Shown: piece after piece, positions 42,728-51,292 of the stretch
Position numbering within the stretch: position 1 is the stretch's first letter
Layout: each line of letters begins with the position of its first letter
From: Sphaerisporangium sp040683095
Lineage (GTDB): Bacteria > Actinomycetota > Actinomycetes > Streptosporangiales > Streptosporangiaceae
Assembly: GCF_040683095.1 (NCBI RefSeq)
Contig: NZ_JBFBCI010000005.1
Location: forward strand, 174,156-238,155
Direction: 5' to 3'
DNA: 64,000 bases
Position numbers and translations under genes: made by a program
Notes under the pieces: model-generated
What the model was told of the DNA's origin: nothing
Database searches by the model: none
What the model saw: only the letters and a program-made list of their open reading frames with translations

Positions 42728-42954
42728 CCCGCGCGCACGGGGCCTGCCGTCGCCCGGCCCACCGGCGAGCCTTCCACGGCGTCCCTCGCCGGCCCAGGGG
42801 CGGCCCGCGCCGTTCCGGGACGGCGGGCTGGTGATCTCTGTACCGTTCGGGGGTACAGGGGATTGTGGCGTCGTGGATACGTAGGTTTCCGTATTGTCCG
42901 GCGGCGCCGGTGTTGTCGATGATCCCCCAAGGCCGAGCCCCTGGAGGCACCCCC

Positions 42955-44517
42955 ATGCGCAGACACCGAAAAGTCACCACGTTTCTGGCCGCCGCCGCGC
43001 TGGCCGCGACGTTGACCCAGGCGACCGGCGGCGGGGCGAGCGCCGCGGACCCGGCTCCCGGCGTGACCGACCTCGTCCAGGATCTCGACCAGATCCTCAG
43101 CGCGCCGTTCCTCGGCGTGGCGCGGGCGGGCGTCGTCGTCAGGAGCGCCGCGACCGGCGAGCAGCTCTACGCGCAGGACGCCGGCAAGGTCTTCGCCCCT
43201 GCGTCCAACGCCAAGCTGCTGACCTCCGCCGCCGCCGTGGACGGCCTCGGTCTCGATTACCGCTTCACCACGACCGTGCTGAGCTCCGGCCGCCGCGCAG
43301 GGTCCGCGCTGGCCGGCGATCTGTACCTCAAGGGCACCGGCGACCCGACCTTGCTCGCCGCCGACTACGACGCGCTCGCCGCGAAGGTGGCGGACGCGGG
43401 GATCAAGCTGGTCACGGGCAAGCTGGTCGCGGACGACACCTGGTTCGACGACGTGCGGCTCGGCACCGACTGGGCGCAGGACGACGAGCCGTACTACTAC
43501 TCGGCGCAGATCTCGGCGCTCACCGCTTCACCGAACACCGACTACGACGCCGGTTCGTTGATCGTCTCGGTGGCCCCGGGAAGCGCGCAGGGCTCCGCCG
43601 CCAAGGTGAGCACCACGCCCGCGACCGATCACGTCACGATCGAGAACCACGCCACCACGGGCGCCTCGACCGACGTCACGGTCACCCGCGTGCACGGCAC
43701 GAACCGGATCGTGGTCACCGGCACGGTGGCGAGCACCTACCAGGAGTGGATCGCCGTCGACGACCCCACCGGGTACGCGGCGTCGCTGTTCCGGGCGGCG
43801 CTGGCCGAGCACGGCGTGCGCGTCCTCGGGAAGACCGTCCGGGGGGCGACGCCGGGGACGGCGGCGAGCGTGGCGGAGCGCGAGTCGATGCCGCTGCGCG
43901 AGCTGCTGGTGCCGTTCATGAAGCTCAGCAACAACATGCACGCCGAGATCCTCGTCAAGGCCCTCGGCCGCAAGGTGTCCGGCCAGGGCACGTGGGACGC
44001 GGGGCTGGCGGCCGCCACCGCGTTCGCGAAGGCCAACGGGATGGCGAACGTGCGGCTGCGCGACGGCTCGGGCCTGTCGCGGGTGGACGCCGTCGCGCCG
44101 GGCGAGCTGACGGCGTTCCTGATCGCGCTGCGCGCCAAGCCGTGGTACCAGACCTGGTACCAGGCGCTGCCGATCGCGGGCAACTCCGACCGGTTCACGG
44201 GCGGCACGCTGCGCAGCCGCATGGCCGGGACTCCGGCGGCGAACAACGTGCACGCCAAGACCGGCTCGCTGACGTCGGTGAGCGGGCTGTCGGGGTACGT
44301 GACCAGCGCGGACGGCGAGCCGCTGGTGTTCTCGATCCTGTCCAACCAGTACCTGACCGGCAACCCGAAGAGCGCGATCGAGGACGCGATCGCCGTGCGG
44401 CTGGCGCGGTTCAAGCGCGACACCCCGGTGAACACGGCCGTCCCGCTGCGGACCGCGCCGGACGCGGGCGAGGATCGCGGGCTGGAGTGCTCCTGGGTCA
44501 AGCCCGCCCAGTGCTGA
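42955..44517 (+). CDS. dacB: D-alanyl-D-alanine carboxypeptidase/endopeptidase (PBP4, S13)
   Basis: Secreted penicillin-binding protein of 520 residues trimming peptidoglycan cross-links. A signal peptide from ATG 42955 (GGAGG upstream; upstream in-frame starts lack one) ends near GGGASAADPAP. Catalytic motifs: SxxK in APASNAKLLTSAA, SxN in MKLSNNMHAEILVKAL, KTG in HAKTGSLTSVSGLSGY. The S13 insert domain between the SxxK and SxN is present (DDTWFDDVRLGTDWAQDDEPYYYSAQISALT). It converges on ilvC with a shared terminator. Confidence 0.94.
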   Translation: MRRHRKVTTFLAAAALAATLTQATGGGASAADPAPGVTDLVQDLDQILSAPFLGVARAGVVVRSAATGEQLYAQDAGKVFAPASNAKLLTSAAAVDGLGLDYRFTTTVLSSGRRAGSALAGDLYLKGTGDPTLLAADYDALAAKVADAGIKLVTGKLVADDTWFDDVRLGTDWAQDDEPYYYSAQISALTASPNTDYDAGSLIVSVAPGSAQGSAAKVSTTPATDHVTIENHATTGASTDVTVTRVHGTNRIVVTGTVASTYQEWIAVDDPTGYAASLFRAALAEHGVRVLGKTVRGATPGTAASVAERESMPLRELLVPFMKLSNNMHAEILVKALGRKVSGQGTWDAGLAAATAFAKANGMANVRLRDGSGLSRVDAVAPGELTAFLIALRAKPWYQTWYQALPIAGNSDRFTGGTLRSRMAGTPAANNVHAKTGSLTSVSGLSGYVTSADGEPLVFSILSNQYLTGNPKSAIEDAIAVRLARFKRDTPVNTAVPLRTAPDAGEDRGLECSWVKPAQC

Positions 44518-44551
44518 CCTGGGCGGCCTGACACGAACTCCTGGACGCGCG

Positions 44552-44595
44552 GAGGCCGGTCCCCTCACATGGAGCACATGGAGGGGACCGGCCTC
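44552..44595. terminator. Bidirectional terminator between dacB and ilvC
   Basis: 15-base perfect inverted repeat (44552-44566 with 44581-44595, GAGGCCGG.. and ..CCGGCCTC), 14-base loop, in the convergent gap. Confidence 0.9.
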
Positions 44596-44602
44596 GGCGG
44601 GA

Positions 44603-45598
44603 TCACTTCTCCTTGAGCCAGCTCATCATCGGGCGGAGCTTGGCGCCGGTCTTCTCGATCGGGTGCTCGGCGAGCTCCTCGCGGTACTTGCGGAAGTTGC
44701 CCTGGCCGCCGTCGAACTCCTCGACCAGCTCGCGGGCGAAGGCGCCGGACTGCACCTCGCCGAGGATGCGCTGCATCTCCTTCTTGGTCTCGCTGGTGAC
44801 CACGCGCGGCCCGCGCGAGTAGCCGCCGTACTCGGCGGTGTCGGAGACCGACCAGTACATCTTGGAGATGCCGCCCTCGTACATGAGGTCGACGATCAGC
44901 TTCATCTCGTGCAGGCATTCGAAGTAGGCGACCTCGGGCTGGTAGCCCGCCTCGACGAGGGTCTCGAAGCCGGTCTTGATCAGCTCGGACACGCCGCCGC
45001 ACAGCACGGCCTGCTCGCCGAACAGGTCGGTCTCGGTCTCCTCGGTGAAGGTGGTCTTCAGCGCGCCGGCGCGGGTGCCGCCGATGCCCTTGGCGTACGA
45101 CAGCACGAGCGGCCAGGCGTTGCCGGTGGCGTCCCGCTCGACGGCGACGAGCACCGGGACGCCGCGCCCGGCGGTGAACTGGCGGCGGACGAGGTGGCCG
45201 GGGCCCTTGGGGGCCACCATGGCGACGTCCACGCCCTCGGGGGCCTCGATCAGGCCGTAGCGGATGTTGAGGCCGTGGCCGAAGAACAGCGCGTCGCCCT
45301 CGACGAGGTTCGGCGCGACGTGCTCGGCGTACAGGTGGCGCTGGATGTGGTCCGGCGCGAGGATCATGATGAGGTCGGCCTCTTCGGCCGCCTCCCCCGG
45401 CGTGACGACGCGCAGGCCGTCGTTCTCGGCCTTCTCGCGGCTCTTGGAGCCCTCCGGGAGGCCGACGCGGACGTCCACGCCCGAGTCGCGCAGCGACAGC
45501 GCGTGGGCGTGACCCTGGCTGCCGTATCCGAGGACGGCCACGTGCCGGCCCTGGATGATCGACAGGTCGGCGTCGTCGTCGTAGAAGATCTCAGTCAC
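44603..45598 (-). CDS. ilvC: Ketol-acid reductoisomerase
   Basis: NADPH-dependent isomerase-reductase, second common step to valine and isoleucine. 331 residues, the short class I form. The NADPH-binding motif VAVLGYGSQGHAHALSLRDSG, with RVGLPEGSKS (phosphate-specific loop), is followed by the metal-binding knot: Asp/Glu in FGEQAVLCGGVSELIKTGFETLVEAGYQPEVAYFECLHEMKLIVDLMYEGG. Last gene of ilvBNC, 30 bases after ilvN. ATG 45598. Confidence 0.97.
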   Translation of the reverse strand: MTEIFYDDDADLSIIQGRHVAVLGYGSQGHAHALSLRDSGVDVRVGLPEGSKSREKAENDGLRVVTPGEAAEEADLIMILAPDHIQRHLYAEHVAPNLVEGDALFFGHGLNIRYGLIEAPEGVDVAMVAPKGPGHLVRRQFTAGRGVPVLVAVERDATGNAWPLVLSYAKGIGGTRAGALKTTFTEETETDLFGEQAVLCGGVSELIKTGFETLVEAGYQPEVAYFECLHEMKLIVDLMYEGGISKMYWSVSDTAEYGGYSRGPRVVTSETKKEMQRILGEVQSGAFARELVEEFDGGQGNFRKYREELAEHPIEKTGAKLRPMMSWLKEK

Positions 45599-45628
45599 TT
45601 GCTTGTGCCTTTCGTGGGTTCGTACGGC

Positions 45629-46153
45629 TCACGCGCTGCGGTCCAGGGCCCGGAGCGAGCGGTCGGTGATGGAACGGGCGCCGCGGCCGATGGCCACCAT
45701 GCCCGACTGGACGAGCTCCTTGATGCCGAACGGCTCCAGCACCCGGATGAAGGCGTCGAGCTTGTCGGGCGTTCCGGTGACCTCGATGGTCACGGCGTCG
45801 GTGGCGACGTCCACGCAGCGCGCGCGGAAGAGGTTGACGAGCTCCAGTACGTGCGAGCGGGTCTCGGAGTCGGCCCTGACCTTGATCAGGGTGAGCTCGC
45901 GCTGCACGGACTGGGTGGGGTCCAGCTCGACGATCTTGATCACGTTGACCAGCTTGTTGAGCTGCTTGGTGACCTGCTCCAGCGGCAGCTCGGCGACGTT
46001 CACGACGATGGTCATACGCGACACGTCGTCGTGTTCGGTCGGCCCGACCGCGAGCGAGTCGATGTTGAAACCCCGCCTGCTGAACAGCGCGGCGACCCGG
46101 GCCAGCACGCCCGGCTTGTTCTCCACGAGAACCGACAGCGTGTGGCGGCTCAT
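45629..46153 (-). CDS. ilvN: Acetolactate synthase regulatory subunit
   Basis: The 174-residue regulatory subunit of acetohydroxyacid synthase; binds valine and activates IlvB. ACT domain at the start (HTLSVLVENKPGVLARVAALFSRRGFNIDSLAVGPTEHDDVSRMTIVV), ALS_ss C-terminal domain after (RELTLIKVRADSETRSHVLELVNLFRARCVDV). ATG 46153 with GGGAGGGAA upstream. 58 bases separate it from ilvB. Confidence 0.97.
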   Translation of the reverse strand: MSRHTLSVLVENKPGVLARVAALFSRRGFNIDSLAVGPTEHDDVSRMTIVVNVAELPLEQVTKQLNKLVNVIKIVELDPTQSVQRELTLIKVRADSETRSHVLELVNLFRARCVDVATDAVTIEVTGTPDKLDAFIRVLEPFGIKELVQSGMVAIGRGARSITDRSLRALDRSA

Positions 46154-46211
46154 GCGTTCCCTCCCGCGAAACCGGTCAGTCGTTGGCGACGTGCGCGGAC
46201 CCGGGGCCCGG

Positions 46212-47963
46212 TCACACGTCCTCCTCGTTGTCCCACACGGGAGCCATGTCCCGCGCGATCTTGATCTCGTCGTTGCCGGTACCGGCGGCGACCATGGGCC
46301 AGACCATGGCGTCCTTGTGGACGACGAAGTCGACGACCACCGGCACGTCGTTGATCTCCATGGCCTTGCGGATCGTCGCCTCGACGTCCTCGGGGCGCTC
46401 GCACCGCAGCCCGACACAACCGTACGCCTCCGCCAGCTTGACGAAGTCGGGGATGCGGCGGACCGACTGCAGGTCGGTGTTGGAGTAGCGCTCGTTGTAG
46501 AAGAGCGTCTGCCACTGCCGGACCATGCCGAGATTACCGTTGTTGATGATCGCGATCTTGATCGGCACGCCTTCGAGCGTGCAGGTGGCGAGCTCCTGGT
46601 TGGTCATCTGGAAGCAGCCGTCGCCGTCGATCGCCCAGACCACGGCGTCGGGCCGGCCCATCTTGGCGCCCATGGCCGCGGGGACCGCGAAGCCCATCGT
46701 GCCCGCGCCGCCGGAGTTGATGAACGTGCCCGGCCGGTCGTAGGTGACGAATTGCGAGGCCCACATCTGGTGCTGGCCGACACCCGCCAGGTAGATTGCG
46801 TCCGGGCCGACGATCTCGCTGAGCCGCTTCATGACGTACTGCGGGGCAAGCGAGCCGTCGCCCGGGTCGTCGTACCCGAGCGGGTAGGTCTCCTTGTAGC
46901 CGTTCAGGACGGTCCACCAGGCGGTGTAGTCGCCGACGTGGCCCTCGGCCTGCTCGTGCTTGACGGCGGCGACCAGGTCGGTGAGCACCTCCCGGCAGTC
47001 GCCGACGATCGGCACGTCGGCGTGACGGTTCTTGGAGATCTCGGCCGGGTCGATGTCGGCGTGGATGACCTTCGCGTGCGGGGCGAAGGTGTCCAGCCTG
47101 CCGGTCACGCGGTCGTCGAAGCGGGTGCCGAGCGCGATGAGCAGGTCACTGCGCTGGAGGGCGCCCACGGCGGCGACCGTGCCGTGCATGCCGGGCATGC
47201 CGAGGTGGAGCGGGTGGCTGTCGGGGAAGGTACCCCTGGCCATCAGCGTGGTGACCACCGGGATGCCGGTCAGCTCGGCGAGCTCGGCGAGCTCGGCGGA
47301 GGCGCGGGCCTTGTGGACGCCGCCGCCGACGTACAGCACCGGGCGCCTGGCCTCGGACATCAGCCGCGCCGCCTCCCGGATCTGCTTGGAGTGCGGCCGG
47401 GTGACCGGGCGGTAGCCGGGCAGGCGCATCGTGGGCGGCCAGGTGAACGGGGCCTTGGCCTGGAGCGCGTCCTTGGCGATGTCGACCAGGACGGGCCCCG
47501 GGCGGCCGGTCGAGGCGATGTGGAAGGCCTCGGCGATGACGTGCGGGATGTCGGCGACCTCGGTGACCAGGAAGTTGTGCTTGGTGATCGGCATGGTGAT
47601 GCCGCAGATGTCCGCTTCCTGGAAGGCGTCGGTGCCGATGAGCGGCGCGGCGACCTGACCGGTGATGGCGACGATCGGCACGGAGTCCATGTACGCGTCG
47701 GCGATGGCGGTCACGAGGTTGGTGGCGCCGGGGCCGCTGGTGGCCATGCACACCCCGACCTTGCCGGTCGCCTGCGCGTACCCCTCGGCCGCGTGGCCGG
47801 CGCCCTGCTCGTGCCGTACGAGGACGTGCCTGACCTTGGTGGAGTCATAAAGCGGGTCGTAGGCGGGCAGGATCGCGCCGCCGGGGATCCCGAACACCGT
47901 GTCGACCCCGACGTGCTCCAGCGCCCGGACGAGGGCCTGCGCACCTGTCAATTCTTCGGTCAT
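46212..47963 (-). CDS. ilvB: Acetolactate synthase catalytic subunit
   Basis: ThDP- and FAD-dependent AHAS, first common step of valine, leucine and isoleucine synthesis; 583 residues. Motifs: GIPGGAILPAYD, catalytic Glu in VRHEQGAGHAAEGYA, FAD/regulatory TGQVAAPLIGTDAFQE, and the ThDP-binding GDGCFQMTNQELATCTLEGVPIKIAIINNGNLGM. ATG 47963 has AAGGAAACG; an in-frame ATG at 48002 follows the attenuator T-run directly and lacks a ribosome site. Expression is governed by the leader at 48003-48145. Confidence 0.97.
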   Translation of the reverse strand: MTEELTGAQALVRALEHVGVDTVFGIPGGAILPAYDPLYDSTKVRHVLVRHEQGAGHAAEGYAQATGKVGVCMATSGPGATNLVTAIADAYMDSVPIVAITGQVAAPLIGTDAFQEADICGITMPITKHNFLVTEVADIPHVIAEAFHIASTGRPGPVLVDIAKDALQAKAPFTWPPTMRLPGYRPVTRPHSKQIREAARLMSEARRPVLYVGGGVHKARASAELAELAELTGIPVVTTLMARGTFPDSHPLHLGMPGMHGTVAAVGALQRSDLLIALGTRFDDRVTGRLDTFAPHAKVIHADIDPAEISKNRHADVPIVGDCREVLTDLVAAVKHEQAEGHVGDYTAWWTVLNGYKETYPLGYDDPGDGSLAPQYVMKRLSEIVGPDAIYLAGVGQHQMWASQFVTYDRPGTFINSGGAGTMGFAVPAAMGAKMGRPDAVVWAIDGDGCFQMTNQELATCTLEGVPIKIAIINNGNLGMVRQWQTLFYNERYSNTDLQSVRRIPDFVKLAEAYGCVGLRCERPEDVEATIRKAMEINDVPVVVDFVVHKDAMVWPMVAAGTGNDEIKIARDMAPVWDNEEDV

Positions 47964-48002
47964 CGGCTCGTTTCCTTGCGTGGCTGAGCTGGGTGTGGCC
48001 AT

Positions 48003-48040
48003 AAAAAATGCCCCGCCCGCCGGGAGGGCGGTGCTGGGGC
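48003..48040 (-). terminator. ilvB attenuator terminator
   Basis: On the minus strand a GC stem (GCCCC.. outer arm, CCGCCC/GGGCGG inner arm) ends in ATTTTTTATG. It lies between the leader peptide and ilvB, so it must be bypassed to express the operon. A competing stem (GCGCGC at 48042-48047 with 48075-48080) holds the leader stop in its loop. Confidence 0.8.
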
Positions 48041-48064
48041 TGCGCGCAGGCTGGGGACTCTTCG

Positions 48065-48145
48065 TCAGCGACCCGCGCGCCGGCGAATTACTACGCCATC
48101 GAGCCGAGCCCGCAGGCCGGCAATCTGGTCCCCAGTGATACGCAT
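48065..48145 (-). CDS. ilvB leader peptide
   Basis: A 26-residue open frame beginning MRITGDQIAGLRAR and ending LDGVVIRRRAGR, with Val-Val-Ile codons directly before the attenuator stem. Attenuation of ilvB by leader peptides is known in actinobacteria. The ATG lies 6 bases after the -10 box, so the mRNA is probably leaderless. Confidence 0.75.
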   Translation of the reverse strand: MRITGDQIAGLRARLDGVVIRRRAGR

Positions 48146-48151
48146 GCCGCA

Positions 48152-48182
48152 ACGATAGCCCCTGACACAACCGACGTGTCAA
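48152..48182 (-). promoter_or_regulatory. ilvB promoter
   Basis: Minus strand: consensus -35 TTGACA (48182-48177), 19-base spacer, -10 TATCGT (48157-48152). The predicted start falls at the leader ATG. Confidence 0.65.
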
Positions 48183-48197
48183 ATCCCCGGACACAAG

Positions 48198-48212
48198 TCT
48201 CACGATATGGGA
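48198..48212. promoter_or_regulatory. TCTCA-N5-TGGGA motif upstream of ilvB
   Basis: TCTCA-CGATA-TGGGA, 53-67 bases upstream of the ilvB leader start and just above the -35 box. Same spacing as at the orphan leader. Confidence 0.5.
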
Positions 48213-48225
48213 TCGCTGTATATAT

Positions 48226-48405
48226 TGCCGCGCCTCCGGCACGGCGTGTTCGGGGCGCCCCTTTAGGCGGCGTTCTTCCGCCCTCAGGCGCAAGGGATCG
48301 TCCCTCACCCTTGCGCCTGAGGACTCCAGAACACCGCCGCGCCCCGAACGGCCTATGGCCGCGCCTCTGGCACGGCGTGTTCAGGGCGCCTTCAGGCGGT
48401 GTTCT
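48226..48405 (+). repeat. Interspersed palindromic repeat, copy C, with a partial second unit
   Basis: The clearest copy. Three nested stems: GTTCGGGGCGC/GCGCCCCGAAC (48248-48258 with 48339-48349), GGCGGCGTTCT/AGAACACCGCC (48266-48276 with 48328-48338, one mismatch), and a 15-base perfect stem (48282-48296 with 48308-48322) with loop ATCGTCCCTCA. A further left arm (48351-48405) runs into the 3' end of the next gene. Confidence 0.8.
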
Positions 48406-51049
48406 GCAGGGGGGTGCAGTTCGTGCGCATCAGGGAGTCGACGCCGCGGGCCGCCATCGGGCGGGCCACCAGGTAGCCCTGGCCGCGCGTGCAGCCCATC
48501 TCGCGCAGGAGCTCCAGCTGCTCGGGGCGTTCGATGCCCTCGGCCACGACGGTCAGCCCGAGATCGTGCCCGAGCCGGACGATCGTACGCGTGAGCAGGG
48601 TGAGCGTCTCGTCGCACCCGAGGCCGGACACGAACGACGGGTCGATCTTGATCATGTCGACGGGAAGCTGGCGGAGCAGCGCGAGCGAGGCGTAGCCGGT
48701 GCCGAAGTCGTCGATGGCCAGGCGCACGCCGAGCGCCCGCAGGGACGACAGGCGGGCGATGACCTCTTCGGCGTCCTCGACCAGCATCTCTTCGATCACC
48801 TCGAGGGTGAGCGCGCTCGCGGGCAGCCCGCTGTCGGCCAGCGCCGCCTCGACCGTCTCGACGAACCGGGGCGCGGTGATCTGGCGGCTGGACAGGTTGA
48901 GCGACAGCCCGATGTCCCAGGACGAGGCCCGCCACGCGGCCACCTCCCGGCACGCCTCGCGCAGGATCCACTCGCCGAGGGGGACGATCAGCCCGGTGTC
49001 CTCGGCGGCGCCGAGGAACTGCTGCGGCGGGACGAACGTGCCGCCCGACCACCAGCGCACCAGCGCCTCCACGGCGGTCACCCGCGACGTCGCCAGGTCC
49101 ACGACCGGCTGGTACTCGACCGCGAACTGCTCGGCCAGCAGCGCCCGCTGGAGGTCGGCGGCGAGCTCCAGGCGGCGTACGACGTCGGCGTGCATGTGGG
49201 CGGCGAACACCTCGACCCGGCGCCCGCCGAGCTCCTTGGCGCGGGTCATCGCGACGTCGGCGTTGCGGATCAGATCGCCCGCCGGGACGCCGTCCTCGGC
49301 GAACGCCACGCCAACGCTCGCCGTCAGCGCGATGTCGCGGTCGGCCACGCGGAACGGCTCGGAGGACACCGCGCGCACCAGGCGCTCGGCGAGGTCTATG
49401 GCGGACTGCCCCTCGGCGCCCCCGCCCGAGCCGCCGGACTCCAGCAGCACCGCGAACTCGTCGCCGCCCCAGCGGGCGAGCGTGTCGTCGGAGTTGACGG
49501 CGGCGCGCAGCCTGCGGGCGGCCTGGCTCAGCAGGTAGTCGCCGCTGGCGTGGCCCACGGAGTCGTTCACGCCGGTGAACCCGTCCAGGTCCATGAACAC
49601 CACGGCCATGCGGGCGGCGCCCCGGCGCGCGAGCAGTTCGCGGGTGCGCTCCTCGAAGTAGGCGCGGTTGGGCAGGCCGGTGACGCCGTCGTGGAAGGTC
49701 AGGTGGGCGACCTGGTTGCGGAGGGCGACCTGGTCGCTGACGTCGCGCGTGGAGATCAGGACGAGGTCCTCGCCCTCGCGCGGGTGGCGGGTCGCGACGG
49801 ACTCGGCGGGCCTCCAGGTGCCGTCCGCCGCGCGCACCCGGCAGGAGACCCGGCAGGCCCCCACGCGGTCGGGGGAGGATTCGTCCTCGGTGGTCATGGT
49901 CCGCAGGGCGGCCTGGAGGGCGGGTACGTCCTCGGAGTGGACGTACCCGAAGACCGCCTGGCCGACAAGCTCCTGGGGGCTGTAGCCGTACAGGGCCTCC
50001 ACGCCGGAGCCCATCTCCTGGATCACCCCGTCGCGGTCCAAGACCAGGACGATGTCGCCGACGTTCTCGGCGAGCTGGATCAGCCGCCGCTCGCCGGTCT
50101 CCAGGGTGGTGCGCATGCTGGTCGTCGACAGGTCCAGGAAGAAGACCTTGACCAGCAGCACGAGCATGATCGAACCGCCCGCGACGGGCAGCACCGGCGT
50201 CAGCGGCGGGGCCCATCCGGCGACCACGCGCACCGCCACGACGACGGTGGCGACGGCGACCAGGGCCAGCGGCGCGCCGTCCACCACGACGGCCGCGGCG
50301 GGGCCGACCGGCCGGGCGTGGGTGCGGGTGGACCACGGCGTTGCCGCGAGCAGCAGCAACGCCACCGGGGCCAGCATGCCCACGACGAGCGGAGGCCCGT
50401 CCGAGGCCGTGGCCCGCCCGATGGACGTGGCGAACTCGCCGACCGTGATCGTGGCCAGTACGGCCAGCGCCGCCAGCCCGGCGCGGCGCTCGGCCGAGCG
50501 GGCGGCCAGCACTGCGGGCGCCACCGCGCACGTCGCGAGCAGGCACAGCACGGGCGAGGCCAGCGAGGTCGGCTCGTCCGCCTTGGCGTAGACCGGGGCG
50601 AGCAGCAGGACCCAGCAGATCGTGAACAGCGACGCCGCGCTGAGATAGGCCCCGGCTACGTACTGGAGCAGGTAGCTGCCGTACGCGGGCCTGCGGGCGG
50701 TGCGGCCCGTGCCGAAGGCGAGCAGCAGGGTGCCCACGAGCAACAGCACGTCGGCGAAGGTCAGCACGAAGGGTGTGCCGTCGGCCAGCGGCCGGACGCC
50801 GACCCCCGCCACCCAGGTGACCGCCCCGAAGGCCAGCCAGCGCAGGGAGGAGGACCGCCGCCGCGAGCGGCGCGCGGCACGCACGGAGGCGACGAACAGC
50901 GAGATCGCGGCGATCAGGCCCGCGACGACCCCGGCCACCGCGGTGACGACCACGGAGGACCCGTTGACCAGGAGGGCCGCCGCGAGCGCCACCGCGCCGA
51001 GACCGGCGGCGGCGCTCAGCGGGACCCTCGGGTCACGCAGGCCGTTCAA
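48392..51049 (-). CDS. Membrane GGDEF-EAL cyclic-di-GMP protein with PAS domain
   Basis: An 885-residue c-di-GMP turnover protein. About nine N-terminal membrane helices (residues ~10-320) form a sensor; a PAS domain follows (~325-445, RLIQLAENVGDIVLVLDRDGVIQEM). GGDEF (RWGGDEFAVLL, ~528) and EAL (VEALVRWWSGG, ~660; DDFGTGYASL; VVAEGIE) have their catalytic residues, so both synthesis and hydrolysis are possible. It starts at TTG 51049, an uncertain choice. The last codons (CTPLQNTA) come from the adjoining interspersed repeat, suggesting the original 3' end was replaced. Confidence 0.9.
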   Translation of the reverse strand: MNGLRDPRVPLSAAAGLGAVALAAALLVNGSSVVVTAVAGVVAGLIAAISLFVASVRAARRSRRRSSSLRWLAFGAVTWVAGVGVRPLADGTPFVLTFADVLLLVGTLLLAFGTGRTARRPAYGSYLLQYVAGAYLSAASLFTICWVLLLAPVYAKADEPTSLASPVLCLLATCAVAPAVLAARSAERRAGLAALAVLATITVGEFATSIGRATASDGPPLVVGMLAPVALLLLAATPWSTRTHARPVGPAAAVVVDGAPLALVAVATVVVAVRVVAGWAPPLTPVLPVAGGSIMLVLLVKVFFLDLSTTSMRTTLETGERRLIQLAENVGDIVLVLDRDGVIQEMGSGVEALYGYSPQELVGQAVFGYVHSEDVPALQAALRTMTTEDESSPDRVGACRVSCRVRAADGTWRPAESVATRHPREGEDLVLISTRDVSDQVALRNQVAHLTFHDGVTGLPNRAYFEERTRELLARRGAARMAVVFMDLDGFTGVNDSVGHASGDYLLSQAARRLRAAVNSDDTLARWGGDEFAVLLESGGSGGGAEGQSAIDLAERLVRAVSSEPFRVADRDIALTASVGVAFAEDGVPAGDLIRNADVAMTRAKELGGRRVEVFAAHMHADVVRRLELAADLQRALLAEQFAVEYQPVVDLATSRVTAVEALVRWWSGGTFVPPQQFLGAAEDTGLIVPLGEWILREACREVAAWRASSWDIGLSLNLSSRQITAPRFVETVEAALADSGLPASALTLEVIEEMLVEDAEEVIARLSSLRALGVRLAIDDFGTGYASLALLRQLPVDMIKIDPSFVSGLGCDETLTLLTRTIVRLGHDLGLTVVAEGIERPEQLELLREMGCTRGQGYLVARPMAARGVDSLMRTNCTPLQNTA

Positions 51050-51292
51050 CGTCGTCGCCCATGCGGCTCATCCCTGTCACGTGGCAAGTGTCGCGCCCGA
51101 GCGGCGGCGCGGGAGGCGGCAACCGCGAGGTCGTCACCGTTCCGATAACCACCATGCCACCCCGCAACAACTGGGCCCGCAGCAACCGGGCCGGGCGCGC
51201 GATGAGACTCACCGTACGCAGCAGAGGTCACGAGGCAGCTACGGTCTGGGTTTGCTTTCCTATCGGTCCGAGTCAGGACGCGCTGTCAACGC

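Noticed and set aside
47963..48002. ATG 48002 as the ilvB start (13 extra residues)
   Set aside because: It falls directly on the attenuator T-run with no ribosome site; ATG 47963 has AAGGAAACG and matches family N-termini.
48008..51148. A 1046-codon plus-strand frame over the GGDEF-EAL gene
   Set aside because: Antisense shadow of a gene with intact GGDEF and EAL motifs; no domain and no ribosome site.
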